Shown here: positions 1 to 12,799 of the stretch, in pieces | How the letters are laid out: each line of letters opens with the position of its first letter | How positions within the stretch are numbered: the stretch's first letter is position 1 | NCBI GenBank assembly: GCA_963573305.1 | Contig: OY754329.1 | Coordinates: 147,199,266-147,263,265 of the forward strand | DNA length: 64,000 nucleotides | DNA from: Pyrrhosoma nymphula | Taxonomy: Eukaryota > Arthropoda > Insecta > Odonata > Coenagrionidae | Direction: 5' to 3' | Notes under the pieces: model-generated | The model's database searches: none | What the model was told of the DNA's origin: nothing | Seen by the model: the letters and a program-made list of their open reading frames with translations, nothing else | Position numbers and translations under genes: made by a program

Positions 1-159
1 AATTTCGGACTTATGCTCGTACCGACCACGAAACGCACGGGGATAAATATTGAGAGGGGACCTGTGTATTTAGGCGATTGAACGAGATGATAAATAGTTT
101 CCCCTCGGAGCCGCGCTCCACGACCCTCGGAAACACAGAGGACTTCCCCCGAATCGGAA

Positions 160-530
160 AACGATAAGGATGGAGAGAGGGCGAGAAGGAAATGAGAGAG
201 GGGAGTGAGGTGGAGGGAGAGGAGGACGGGAGGGAAGAGGTAGTGCCGATGGAGGAGGAAGAGAGCCAAGGGATAAGGAGAGACGGGATATCAGACATAG
301 GAGGGAGGAGAAGGGTCGGAGCGGAGAATACTGAATAGGATAGAAAGGCAGCGAAGGGAACACACGGACACAAATACACTATAGACAGAAGGAAGGAAGG
401 GCGCGGTGTTGGGGGCGCAGGGGGGGCGCAGGAGGGGGGGGGCAGAAGATGCGAAAGGGGAGAGCGCTCACTGGATGTAGTTCACAGGGAAGTGTGGAGC
501 CAGGCTAAAGGGGGGGGGGAGAGGATGGTA
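160..530. repeat. Purine-rich low-complexity tract with G-runs
   Basis: The plus strand is almost entirely G and A for several hundred bases, with G-runs near 420-440 and 510-520. The open frames on the minus strand here are Ser/Pro/Leu-rich and overlap in more than one frame, as expected when a polypyrimidine strand lacks stop codons. I read them as compositional artefacts. The tract could form triplex or G-quadruplex DNA, which is inference only. Confidence 0.7.
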
Positions 531-699
531 TTTTCTCTCGCCCACGTGTGCAGGGGGTGGGACTGCGAGAGGATGATAAGAAGAGAGCGGGTGCCCCAGT
601 GATCGAGGTGTGCGTGTCTGGGTGCAGGCGTGAATGTTTGAGGGTATAAGGGGGGTGTATTGGTAGGGGAGGGTTATTGGGAAGCAAAGGTAAAAGGAA

Positions 700-3600
700 C
701 TCACACAGCGCAGGTCGAATCCCTAAACACTAGCACAAGAGTTGCTCTCGCCACAACGAAGGCCGTAGTTTATACATAGACTTATCTGCAAAAACACAAC
801 ACCCTCCAACCCTCAATGCAGTCGCGTGGTAGAAGATTTCAGGCCACAAGCGTTGAATAAAAACAACAAAATTCCGCTTATAGTGAGATCAGGTTAAGAC
901 TAGGATGTCTTTACTTCTATCTAAACTATCGCCAAAGTTTACGGAGGTACCTAAGCATCAATACCAGACGAAAGACGAAGCCTGTTGAAATACCACTACA
1001 AGTACACATATCGATATCATTAAACTGTCTCGTAAAAAAGTACACGATGGGGAAAAATCTAAGAATTTTAAGCTGAAATATTTGACGAAGTAATCCATAA
1101 CAAGTGCACTTGTAATATACCCGTACCTAAACGGAGTAGATCTTTTAAAACCTAAAGAAAGAAAGCTAATGCGTTAGTGAGGATAATTTTTCAAGATAGA
1201 AAAATGGTAAAATAAAAGTTAGAAACAATGGTAAACAACCAAAGCAGAAGAAAGTAAAAAAAAAGAAAAGATTCAATTACCACAACATAAAATAAATGAA
1301 GAGGAATAGGTTTAATCAAATATTAGTGGCTCACTTTATGTCGCATTAGTGGGTGGCCAACGGAACAATGTCTTCAGCATGCTTGCTCGATGATTTACAT
1401 AATTTTTGTTACCACACCTGCAATTACTGTTCATGGTGCAGGGCCAGAACTGTATTGCCCATTCCGGGAGTAAACTCACATGACCGATAACCCTGGCATA
1501 ATTTTAAACTAGTTGACTCGTCGCGTCTTCGCTTCGGCGGTTCCCACAGAAGAAGAGGAATTCATTACATGCGTGTCCACTCACGTACCAACTGTCACAA
1601 ACACGGAACCTGTGGCAGTATATTCCAAGAGGAAGGGTTTGTTTTGATTCCTAAAAACCCTGATCAGCGTGTAAATGGGACAGAATGGGTGTCATGTTAG
1701 CTCTTGTCTGAAATGCGTGAAGTTATCGGTTAGGCTCTAATTATCATTCACGTTTCCGATAGGAAATTCATCTTCATTTGATTTTTAAGGCATGTATTAC
1801 CACGAAATATTGTATAACATTTAGATATTGGAGTTAACGAATTTTTGTTCAGAACTACAAATAAGTTGGCGTAAGTTTATCAAGCAAGATTCTAAAAATC
1901 CGAGGGATAATGCCCCACTCACGTCTCTCTAAATGACGCCCTTGTTTGGAGAGGAATAAGGCGGGAGAGGAATAAGGAATATTGTCGTGTTAATAGTCAG
2001 GAAATGTAAACAAAAGGGAATATGGACTTGCGAAAGGAGGAGTAAAATTATAGATGATTGTGGGCAACATTAAGGAATGGGGTGAATGCAAATAAATTGC
2101 ATCCAGGGATTGGCAGCAGAGGAAGAGGCGGTAGCAATACGGCGGTTGGGGCTGGATCAGATAGTAGGGAATGAGACGGAGGAGGAATGCTTGGACCGAT
2201 GAAGACCAGCTTCCTCCAAATCAGATCGTGGATTAAGCCGTGGGCCTCTTTCTCTTATTTCCACTTGATCCCAATTCAACCCGCGCACAAGGATCTATGG
2301 TGATCTAAGGAAGGGTGTGTACAACGGCGATGGGTTTCAGATCCGCTTTGCAAGGGACATAACAAGGAGGAGAACTAATAAATGATGCTGGTGATAAAAA
2401 TTTAACAAATCATTTAACAATGCATCTCTAGGCGTCTTATAAACTTAGTGATTAGTTTGACGTCTAACGTAAATTATATATAGTTAGACAAACTGAGGAA
2501 GAGCTATAAACTTAGGTGTGGCTTTTGACCCAAAAACTGAAGCATCTAAGAAACCCCAAAACACTTTTACCTATTCATTCTCTCTTTACCAATTACTGTA
2601 TCCTTTATTACTGCATTACTTTATCCACGGTTGTTTAAGTGAACGCGAAGTACACGTTCTATCTTATGTACGACAAGTACAATTAGTGCATTTAAAGCAT
2701 ATAGGCCCTTCACTTAATTTCCTGTCAAAGTCTCACTTTTCTTCAAAGCAATGCTCGTAGCTTATTTAGCATGTTTACTACATGAAAATCCATCAGGACG
2801 AGCTTGCGGAGGACACGGTTTCTATCTGATAATTTTTTTAAACAAATTAGATAACTATTGCAAAAATAAACATTCAATATCAATAGCAAGTTATTCCGGA
2901 CTCTCCCTTACCAACGCATAAACACGTCGGGAAATGCTTTGCAATAAAATGGAATTTCATTAGGGTCACTAAACAATTTCACTGCCAAAACATGAGATCC
3001 AGAGCAAATTTAACATAACAATAACAGCAATCGTTTCTGCACCCTACGGAGTGAAACTCTATTTCTTCTCCTCTTTTATTTATTGGGGACATGAAAATGT
3101 ATTAACACTATTGTGCATAAATAAAAAGAGCTGGCGCGAAGTCACAGCACCGGAAAGTTCCAAGCTCTACATAAAACCAATAATTCTGGATATCGATCGG
3201 CGACCTTAAAAGCCAGTTCTTAAAGCTATAGATGAACAGCAAGATGAATCGTTGATTTTATGACCGTACGCCGATATTGAGACACGAAAAATTGATGAAT
3301 AACAATTTGTTTCCATCGCGTGGCTTATCTATGTCATCTCAGCCCACGCACTCACGATGATGATGGTAATAATACGACTCACTGATTTTGACTCCCAAAG
3401 TGTCAGGCAGATAGCAAGAATACCACCTATGTAATCCACCGAATCAGCCATCGCGGCATCGAAAGATTCGAAAAGGAGGAACCCATAAGCTTCTGAATCC
3501 AGAAAAAGCGAGTTCCATTATACTCAAGAGCAGGGCATGGTCAGAAGCCATTCCAGCAGTAGCACGCTCCTAACAAGAAATACTATTCACCATTAGCTGG

Positions 3601-6600
3601 AGTAAAAATATCAAACCCTTTTAGGTCTAAGATAATTGTTTTTAACTTGAGTGAATGTATAATGAAAAAGAATTCTGGGGATAAATTAGAACTAAAATAA
3701 GTTTAAAAAAAGTAGAATGCTAATTCAGAAACGGAGTCTGCATCACAAAAATCTTTTAACAATCAACCCTAACTCCGCAAAAAAAATTTGATTTTTTTGG
3801 CAAACTTCTAGGCAAAAGGATTCTATTAAAACGCAACTAATTTGCTATAAATGACACTGTACTTAATAATAGAATACCTTTTAATGCACCATTACTCATT
3901 TAGTCATATAATATTATCGAAAAACAATATTAAAAATACTCAGTACATTCTATCACACTATAGATCTTACTAAAAGTATATCTCCAGGAATAAGTTCAGT
4001 TCTATGAATATTATTTCAAAATAATATCATTTTCTACAAAAATACAAATAGTAGCATACAATAGCCCTGTACAAACGCATGCTTGTATTTCAGAATTAGG
4101 TCGTAAATTAACTAGTTTGCCACGGAAAACAAAATTTTGTCAACATTTTTACCTATATCTACTGAATAATCTGTAAAGCGCCAAGGTTTTGCCATAGAAA
4201 GGTTTTGATCAAGCAACCCAACGCAAAGCTCAGTCAAGTTAAGCACAGCGAGAAAAATATTTTTTTACATACACTTTTTTACCAAAGAAACGAATCATTA
4301 ATTTCTCCTCATTACCGCCATGCAAAATACAAAAATAATGATTGTGATTTCGGAGAGCATTAAAAATGAATAGTAATGAAGAGAACAGCTATGCTTTTTA
4401 AATATATTAACTATGACATGTACGTCAAATTAAGAGCAAAAAGAGTACCCCAATTATTCTTAAGGTGCAACATGGATAAGAGACTTCTCAGTAACAAGAA
4501 AATTGAAAGATTTCATCAGAAAAGGAGTTTCCTCTAGTCCTGTATTGGAAATAAACCGTGACGCGCAGATTTTGGGGAAAGTGATCGGCTGCGTAGACGA
4601 CTGGCTCGGTCGACAAATATCCCCGAAACTTAGTCCATACTTCAAGCACAACAAAATTGATAATTCAATTGAACGGAATAAAAAGCAGGCAAGACGTGGG
4701 CCAAAACACCGTACACAAAAATAAGAAAACACAAGGTAAATTTTAAATGTGATGTACGTCATAAAATATAAAAGCAATGAGAAAATCTTTGGGAATTTTA
4801 CTCTTCCGTTTTACCAGATCAGTAAATCAAAGAAGATTCAGATATTTGATAAAATAAGTACATGTAAATGACCCGAAAATTAGATAGCAGAGAAAAAGAT
4901 ATTTTGTTCACAAAACAAGAAGAGTACCAATCTACTGTTACCGACGGCTGAGCTATATGAATATATACAAACAAATTTTAAAAAAATCGGAAACATATGT
5001 AAACCCCGTACATAGAAGGCAATTAATCCCTAGTGTTACGTTTAGAACATCTTTAACCCCCGCCCCCCCCCCATTCCACGATTAATATATAGTAAATACT
5101 GATTCTGGTGTCCCTTAAGTTGTTTCTTGGTGTCACACTTGGTGTCTTTTGTAAAACTGCAGGTGTCGTGGAAGTCATTAATTACCTGTATAATGGACTT
5201 TGTATCATTAAGAGCATAATTAATTTATAATATACTCTCAATCACAAAATAAAATATTTTTACGATGAAATAATACGTTCAATCTTCGTACAAGCGAATT
5301 TCAAATTCCAAAATGAGCAACAACCCCTAAACTTTCTCCTAAACTAATGAACCATGATCAAAAGTATCGTGAAATAAATTATTGCCATAAAATTAGATCT
5401 CTAAAAAGTCAAACCTAAGCTGTAAATGAGACAACATAATCGCCACTAGCACTCTTGTTATGAGAGAAACGCTTTTCAACAAGGCTATTTTAAATGGAAA
5501 ATGCACATATAACATAATGAAATAAAGGCAATGAACCAACTGTGGTTTCATTCCCAAGGAAAGTATGGTCTCAAGTCATGCGCAACTGAGAAAGTAGGTA
5601 TAATTTCCTTGTGCCAGGGATAAACAAATTAGGAATCTGCGATTTCCTCGGTGCATCGGAATCCACTAGTTATCCAGCAAGCCACCGAAAGGGATCAAGG
5701 CAATAGATCAAGGATCAAGGCTTATGGGTCGCCAGCCATGGAAAAACGATAGAAGAAGAAAAAGAAGTAAGAAATGGATCAAGACGGTGATGAGCTCGAG
5801 CGTAAAAGCCTTGCACTCTGTGCTGTGGCAATTTTTAGTGCGAGAGATCAATGAATCATTGAACCTATACGATTGACCCACTATAGCTCTCATATTTAAG
5901 TATTTTAGTCTAAGCTGCCTGACCTAATGTACGGATACGACTTCACCCTGAATAAAGCGGCTTAAAATATAGTTCACCTTAAGTAGCAGAATATCAAAGA
6001 ATTAAAAATGAAATTTGGACACCATTAGCCAAGTTATACCATTCAGTAATCACACTATGGGAGACATTCTTTTTGCAGACGAAAGCACCTATTGCACTTC
6101 ATCCGTTGCTCCAGATATATGAAGGGTTATTAATATTATCAAAATTTACGCAACACTTTGAAGGGAATTCCGTTAAAATAGCATACATTTCACGTTCCAG
6201 ATTGGGCGCCTAATTACAAAATCCAAGGCAGAGGCAAGTCTGAAGCGCTAACTCTTTCGTTAATGGAAAAAATACAAAATTAGTTCACTCCTCATCGTTT
6301 TTGGACCTTTTCGATGACGACACCATTAATAACTAGGGAAAACTGGATTCATTTTAAAATAGCTTCTTTCAATACGTTCACACAGAATATTGCCATCCAT
6401 GGGATTACACTGAATTGAAACCTACTCATTAACTGAATAAGTATGCGATTCCAACCGATAACACACTTCATAACTTAAAAAATTGACAAGAGGTAACACG
6501 GTTGCGACAAATAGACATCGACGAGTAGTGCATATCATTGTGACCACAATTTAGGCATTCGTCAAAAAGAGAGGAGCGATTGTTTGATCCAGAAAGGATG
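700..6600. other. AT-rich non-coding stretch, nothing recognised
   Basis: No open frame here has a recognisable domain, and I see no terminal inverted repeat or tRNA-like gene. A short mononucleotide C-run sits near 5057-5072. Small frames at 2518-2760 and 4503-4724 lack any motif I can name and have no convincing flanking splice signals. Introns or intergenic DNA are equally possible. Confidence 0.6.
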
Positions 6601-6679
6601 ATCACCAATGTTGCCCTCGACTGCAAAAACAGACAAGGCTCCACGCATCCCGAAGCATAAATCTCAGATCAAACGATTT

Positions 6680-7020
6680 TCGCCCAATATCCGCGGGGCG
6701 GCATGGGGGAAACAGCAGTGGCGCGGGGCAGAAATGAGATGGACAAGAAGTTTAGGAACGCGTGGAATTCAATTCACGAAGATTGAACCGATGAATCCGC
6801 GCCGTTATGATTTACGACGCGGCTAAAAAGGCGCCATTAAAGGCTTTCAAAAGAATTCCGATGAGCAGCGAGGACCGAAACGCGAGCGCGCTCGAAAACG
6901 GCGCGCGAGTCGCCGACGCCGCGGTCGCCTGTTTTGTATTCCCCGCACACCTCGAGCGAAAGGCACGATTTGCTGTTTTTGAGCAAATGTCACCGCCGCC
7001 GCCGCACACCGAAATGTAAC
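6680..7020. promoter_or_regulatory. Small CpG-rich patch
   Basis: Base composition changes sharply to GC-rich and CpG-dense, especially 6890-6960, between AT-rich flanks. Two overlapping open frames on plus and one on minus are present but none resembles a known protein. In invertebrate genomes such patches may be regulatory DNA or exons of long genes; the sequence alone does not decide. Confidence 0.25.
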
Positions 7021-7039
7021 TCGCACACAAAAAGCTCAT

Positions 7040-8160
7040 CGCTTCCGGAAATTACTCTGGGGCAATAGTATGTTAAACAGAAAAAAATGACAGTGATGCT
7101 AAATCTCAAAACGCGACAGCTCGGAATGAAACGAGTGTCAACGGTTTGGGATATAGAGTTTCACAAAAATGCTACCTATATCATGGTTTCAGTTGACAAA
7201 GGAAGTAAAACAATCATGACACGCTGCGTGTGTTCCTGTCAGTTTCACCTATAAAGGATCAAAGGAAGTTTGAAATAGAGTGAATTAGGACATAAGGCAA
7301 TATAATTGCGTTAAAATAATTGAAATTCCAAATCCAAATGGTAACCAAACCTGAGATTTCAAGTCGCGGCATTAATTGTGATATATTCATACAGAATATT
7401 AGGGAAACATGATGAAGATTTCTAACGCTATTATACTCAGAATATATAATTATTTCCCATCAATCTTACCTTTCCAACAAATTTTAAAAAGAATTTTCGA
7501 GTAGAGGAGCAAGGTCGTACTCACTACCTAAGCCAGCGAAAGGAAAATAACAGCACTAAACATGATTGGCCTAAAGAAATTATAGTAGTAATCGTATTTC
7601 AGTGAAAGGACAGATCGAAGAAACGATCGAATTTGGATCCCAGGAATAACTAACCCCGAGACAAGTTAGACGATCACCCATCAAAATTCGAGCCGAGTCC
7701 AAAGAGGTTTAACTTCGTAAATTAACCAATGATAACACAACGGGAATATGATTCACAAATTTAGTTAAACTTAAGCATGCCTATTGTTGTCATAACTCGT
7801 TGTACGATAAAGCTTCAGAATTAATTTTTATAATTTGAAAAAAGCAAAGGCTTAAAAAAATAGAGCAACTTCACAGAGATAGTCACTGATTCGATGACAG
7901 AATAGCTAGAGTAGCCGGTAAATTTCAAGCATGCGAAAAGAATTTGATAAGCATAAATTGATTTTAGCATGCTGTTAAGACCTCCACGTCTTCCCTAACA
8001 CTAAAACTACTACCGTGTGCATTAATTCTCAGACAGTACTATACTGTCATTCATGTTTGCGGTAAATAAAGTGGTCATATAACAAAAAGTCAAGTAAAGA
8101 ACAGCATATGGACCATATATTCTAGTAATGTATGTCATAGACGAGGAGCAATAAATGTTT
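7040..8160. other. AT-rich non-coding stretch, nothing recognised
   Basis: No coding motif, inverted repeat or tandem repeat stands out between the CpG patch and the next open frame. Confidence 0.6.
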
Positions 8161-8177
8161 CAGTGAAGCCATAAAGA

Positions 8178-8597
8178 ATGCTTTTGCGATATGTCGGGAT
8201 ACACCATAACGAGGAGTACATTAAAAAGTTATTAAAATTGAAAACCTATCACAATTCCCTTTCCCGAGATCTACTTGAGCAATTAAGTCCTCAGGCACGT
8301 CCAACAACACTGGAATGGCCTAACTCAACGACCCCATCTACTGTACGCAGCAAAAAAGTGGAAGATATCCTGAGAGAAGATATTAGGAAAACACTTGACG
8401 AAATGTACCAGCGGGCACTTCAATTACCCCCGGGAGGGGGCCTTCACTCGGGCGGAAAGGTCACCATGTCACCCCTTTCAACAGACCTCCGAACGCCCTC
8501 TTCAAAAGCGAAGCAGGAAAAGAAAGCCGAAAAAAATGCAAGGGCGAACGACCGACCCCCTTCTCGAAGCAGAAGAGTTTTCGAGAAACGGAGATAG
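8178..8597 (+). CDS. Possible coding exon or gene fragment, unidentified
   Basis: An open frame of 139 codons from an ATG. The first ~90 residues have a balanced, protein-like composition, with charged and hydrophobic residues alternating in KKVEDILREDIRKTLDEMY, which suggests a helix. The last third becomes Lys/Arg/Ser-rich as DNA turns GC-rich. A stop codon lies two codons upstream of the ATG. Possible splice sites exist (a pyrimidine-rich stretch ending near 8270, and AAG|GTCACC near 8460), but both are weak. A second plus-strand frame overlaps from 8395. I recognise no family. It could be an internal exon of a gene extending outside the window, or chance. Confidence 0.25.
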   Translation: MLLRYVGIHHNEEYIKKLLKLKTYHNSLSRDLLEQLSPQARPTTLEWPNSTTPSTVRSKKVEDILREDIRKTLDEMYQRALQLPPGGGLHSGGKVTMSPLSTDLRTPSSKAKQEKKAEKNARANDRPPSRSRRVFEKRR

Positions 8598-9090
8598 GAG
8601 GGCACGGGTGGAGGAAAACAGGAGTTACGAGAAGCGTGAAATTAGCTCTCTCGCCTGCCGTTCCGTCCAGACCCTCGCCTCTCTCCACGGCACGGCTGAG
8701 GCGCGTCAGCCCAGCATTAGCCCGTGTAAGATAGGTAACACTGCTTCCCTTCGCGCCTTCACCCCTGCCCGCCATGGATGCCTCGCCACTCGATCCCCTT
8801 CCGCGCACCCTTCTCGCCTCTCTCCGATATCCGTCGAGTCCCTCCAGCCGTTCGGCGAGGAGTCACTCCGATCCGGGGCCGTGTTTTCCCTGAAGAGAGA
8901 AATCCACGAGCGAATTCTCTCCCCCACAAATGCCTCGAATTTCCGTGACTTGTATTTTCGTAAGTGTAAGGTCTCTAATGATGTTGCACCCCCAGCGAAA
9001 ACCTCCAAAGGCTGCCGCCGAAAGCAAAGATTTATCGGTGGCGAAACAAACCTTCGACATGTGATAGCGGAAGAAATGACATTCCCATCT
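8400..9090. promoter_or_regulatory. GC-rich island with overlapping open frames
   Basis: The segment is markedly more GC- and CpG-rich than its flanks. It is open in a second plus frame (8395-9093) and in minus-strand frames (8461-8808 and 8706-9008). The encoded peptides are Arg/Ser/Pro-rich without motifs, so the open frames probably reflect low stop-codon density. The island may be a promoter or an exon of a gene whose other exons lie elsewhere. Confidence 0.25.
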
Positions 9091-9099
9091 TAATCGAGA

Positions 9100-11060
9100 G
9101 CTAGTTGCTCCAATCGCGGCGAGGGATCAATCAAACCAGAAATCTCTCAATCAAATCAATAGATAAGTGTGAGCAACGGAAATTAACTCTGACAGAAAGT
9201 GGAGCTCCTACCCACTGAATCACCAGGGATATTTCATGGTGTAACAAAATAAACATGACATAATAAGATACTGGGATCTGTTTTTAAAAAATGAGGCGTT
9301 TTCGTCAAGGGATACAATTTAGAATATTTCAAAGCCGATTCCTCCGTAGACTCGCGTAAGCTATATTATACTTGTAAGTAACGACTTATCCTCATTCTAG
9401 AATAAAGATTCTACCAGGCACATGTCCCTAGCGGTGAAAATTACATCAGCTAACGGTAAAATCCCCAAACAACCAAAAAAACCAGAAAATGGTACCACTT
9501 CCAGATCTTCACCGATCTCAATGAAATTTAGCGAATATCAATGCATGTGTTACTAAATGTTTGAAAAATACACAGTCCAAGTATTTTACGTTCATTTGTC
9601 TAATTGCAGTATATATGTTTTATTTGGTATATCACATATTTATGTACTCACAGCGATTAGTTTCCTATTTTGAGAATTGGATAATGGCAAAAAATTCTGA
9701 AAATGCTACAAATCACTCAGTGGGTTTAAAAAAAAGACAAAATTACCTATTTAGGCCCGTGAAATCACCATGAAGGATACTAAAAAAAATTAAAGATGTA
9801 CGTTGAGATGGACGTTTAGTCACAACTAAAAGTTATGTTTCCGCTAATGCAAAAAATAAGCAAGCGCATGAAGAGGAAACAAGGGGAAAAAGATACTTAT
9901 CACGTTTGAAATCCGCGATAACCGAAAGTCCTTAAATTTTTTTAACTCTCCGTCCACATGCGAGATCTGAAAGATGATAAAATTAAGCGTTACGCAACAA
10001 ACTCATTTCCTTACTCTCCTTCACGTTCGCCAAGAGCTTAATTAAAGCTTTTTGAATAGGAACCAGAGCATGGTAAATTAAAATAAGATAGGCCGGCGGT
10101 ATTCTGTCCATGTAACGCAAGCAGTTTTTCTTCTCCATCGGGCTGCTTTAGGACCGATGTTTACGTTTGCTAAAGGTCAAGAGAGTTTACATTATGGATG
10201 AGTGGCTGTTTAATCCGATACTTTCATCCCTGTGCGTTACATTCACCGGTGTTCACATCCATAACCCTCACATGTATTCACGAAGAAATGAATTTTGTGC
10301 AGCTTCGTGAAAACCGTAGGAGACTTAGGCCTTCGTGCTTTAAAACATATGACCTAAAAGTAAAAAAATACATATATGTCCAAGCTTTAAGGGCCACTGC
10401 TACTTTATGAGGAATTATAAAAGCAGCTGATGAATTTCATGAGGCAAAAGATGAACTGTGCCATGATATGGTCTTGTTTCCACTGAGGTAGTGTAAACTT
10501 TTAGCAATTTTCATTTTCTTTCTCTGAGTCTCAAAGAATTCTACTTGTTTATTATTTTACGTAGGTTTTCAGGGAAAACTATTTTCTTTAAACTTTTCTC
10601 ATGGAAAATAAGTGATGAGGGGAATAAAATAGTGATGAACCATGACTAGAAAGTCTTCCAGGTTAGTAAGGCATCTGTGACCGCACATAGCAGTATTCAA
10701 TGCTAAGAATGTCCGTAGTTCCATCAAATCCCAGATGCTGTACAAAATATTTAATAAAATGAGCATTGCTCCGAACTAAACTCAGCATCATACGATTCTG
10801 ACTTATTACGAGAGAGAGAGAGTTGAGATTAGTACACATTTAAAAAAATAACCGGAGGATAAAAACATTTTTGGTCATTACAACGAAACTACTAGTAGTT
10901 TGCTCATAAAACTTCTATTCACAAGTGATAGTCCTGTGGTTCTATGCCAGCGAGGACAGGTTAATTAAAAAAACTCCCGTAAATTGAATCCATATGATGC
11001 TAGTATTCTTGATCCTACTGATGAAAACCATACATCCTCGCTTCACGGCTTTCTATTTTG
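9100..11060. other. AT-rich non-coding stretch with short (AG)n
   Basis: No coding feature is recognised. A short AG dinucleotide run occurs at about 10810-10822. Small open frames at 9561-9773 and 10198-10410 lack motifs. Confidence 0.6.
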
Positions 11061-11377
11061 AGATACACTTGTTAGGCTCGGAATGATTCGGTGGTATAAT
11101 TAGTCCTGCGAGATTCCCAACGAGATCCGAAATTTTTACGCTCGAAAAGAGCGAAATTACGTTTCGCAGCCGAGGACGCCTTCCCCGTAATATTTTCCTC
11201 AAACGTCAAAAAACTACCCGGCGAATACAGATGCTCAAACAAAAAATGGGACCTCGTGTGTAAATAAACGTAGAGGGAGGTAGATATAGAGATTATACGA
11301 GAGACGGAGTACGAAAAACTCGTCCCAACTTCCCGACACTCCTCCTGACCCGATGCACCGAAAAGAGAGAAACTCAC

Positions 11378-11907
11378 TGGCATTGAGAGGCAGGGACGAA
11401 GTGCAGGTCATGGACGCGGCGACGCTCACGGCTGCCGGGCCGACGGATGCGGCTCCCCTCTGATGCGCCCCGAAGGCGCCGCCGCCCGCGCCTAGGTGGT
11501 GCACGTGGTGGTGCCGGTGGCGGTGCTGCGGGTGCAGCTGGGACGACACCCCTTGGGCGCCGCCCGAGGACGAAGCTGCGGCCGCGACGGCAGCCGCGGC
11601 GGCGGCGGCTGCGGCCGCCGAAGCGGCGCCCGCCGAGGCGTGGAAGCCCTCCAGGACGGTCGGGGGCCTATGCAGAGCTGAGGCCGCCGCGAGGCCGGAG
11701 GAGGAGACGACGACGGGGGACGTCAGGCGAGGCGTCGCGACACCGCCATGCCGGTGGTGGACGTGCGACGGGCCGGGGAAGAGCGTCGCCGGGTGGTGGA
11801 CGACTGCCGAGGCCGGTGCCGTGGTGACAGCCGGCACGGCGACGTTTCCGGAGACCGCAGACGGTGAGGCCTCGGAGCGCCTGAGGAGCACGGGCCCCGG
11901 GGGTTCC
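11378..11907 (-). CDS. Probable internal coding exon, Ala/His-rich regulator-like protein
   Basis: On the minus strand a long pyrimidine tract ends in GGCCGCAG at 11908, a strong 3' splice site. The exon ends at 11378 before a perfect GTGAGT donor. The 530 nt between are open: one base completing a codon (phase 2), 176 codons, then one base (phase 1). Residues 37-52 are His/Val/Pro-rich. An alanine run spans about 94-111, a Ser/Gly linker 112-118, and a His/Arg cluster 125-137. The end reads SMTCTSSLPLNA. Such Ala and His runs are common in animal developmental transcription factors and RNA-binding regulators, but no DNA-binding domain is in this exon, so no family is named. The frame stays open upstream to about 12293, but that part translates a simple GA-rich tract with no ATG start. 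Alternatively the exon could be 5' UTR with translation starting at the Met near its end. Confidence 0.5.
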
Positions 11908-12054
11908 CTGCGGCCAGGGGGCAGACGGAGAAGAAGCAAGAGTCTGCGGGGTCGCCTCGGCCTCCTCTGTGGTCCTCCGCCGCTACGTGGTTGGTTCCGC
12001 CGGTCCGGTGGCGAAGCTGCCCTCGACGACACCCAATCGCCGTCGCCGTGCTGC

Positions 12055-12205
12055 TCGGGTGCCGACGTGCCCCCAACCACCCCCTGCTCCCCGCCCTCCT
12101 CCTCCTTCCCCGTGACCCCCCTCTCTGCCCCCCCTCCGCCCTCCTCCCCCTCCTCCTCCCCCTCCCCACCCTCCCCCTCCTCCCGCACCTCTGAGACCTT
12201 CTTCC
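12055..12205. repeat. Polypyrimidine simple-sequence tract (CCTCC-like)
   Basis: The plus strand is a nearly uninterrupted C/T tract of CCT and CCTCC units. Read on minus it gives Glu/Gly repeats. It lies just upstream, in minus-strand sense, of the probable exon at 11378-11907 and may form part of that exon's upstream intron or 5' UTR. Confidence 0.6.
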
Positions 12206-12799
12206 CCTTCACTGCACATGCACGGAGAGCCACGCGTGGAGAGACCTCACGGTGATTATGTGTTATGTTTCCAGCGACTCGGGCACAGCCCAAGACCTCA
12301 CGGCGCCACCTCCCCTGCTTCTGCTGCTCCTTCCGGATCCTCCTTATGCCTTGAACACCTGCTCACCAGAGACACCACCGCCCGACAACACTCGTCTCTC
12401 TCGTCCCGTTTGTTCGCACCGCCGCCAATTTCAACGTCCCCCGCGCCATCACTCCATGCCCAGCGGTGGGCGCCTGGACGGTCCGCCGTCAAACTGGACA
12501 GTCGCCGGCACCTCTGGAGGAAACGATACCTTTTGGCGCCCGCGGCAGGAGCGCCACCAGGTCGCGGATGAGGAGGGGTAGAGAAACGGGTCAAGAGTCT
12601 GTTACAGGACAACAAGTCACTGGACACGGGGGATATTTAGCATGTAGACTGGTCTCCTGTGCACACCACCGACATATAAGCCAGAACTGTTGTTTCCTCT
12701 TGACCTCACTCCCCCGTCGTCACTTTTCCCAAATTCACTCGAAACTTACAAAAAAAGGATCTATTGGAGCTTCCGCTATTTAAACTGCCTCCAATTCCT

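Noticed and set aside
11447..12255. Plus-strand frames opposite the Ala/His-rich exon
   Set aside because: They are antisense shadows of the minus-strand exon and of the CCTCC tract, with Arg/Pro/Gly-only composition.
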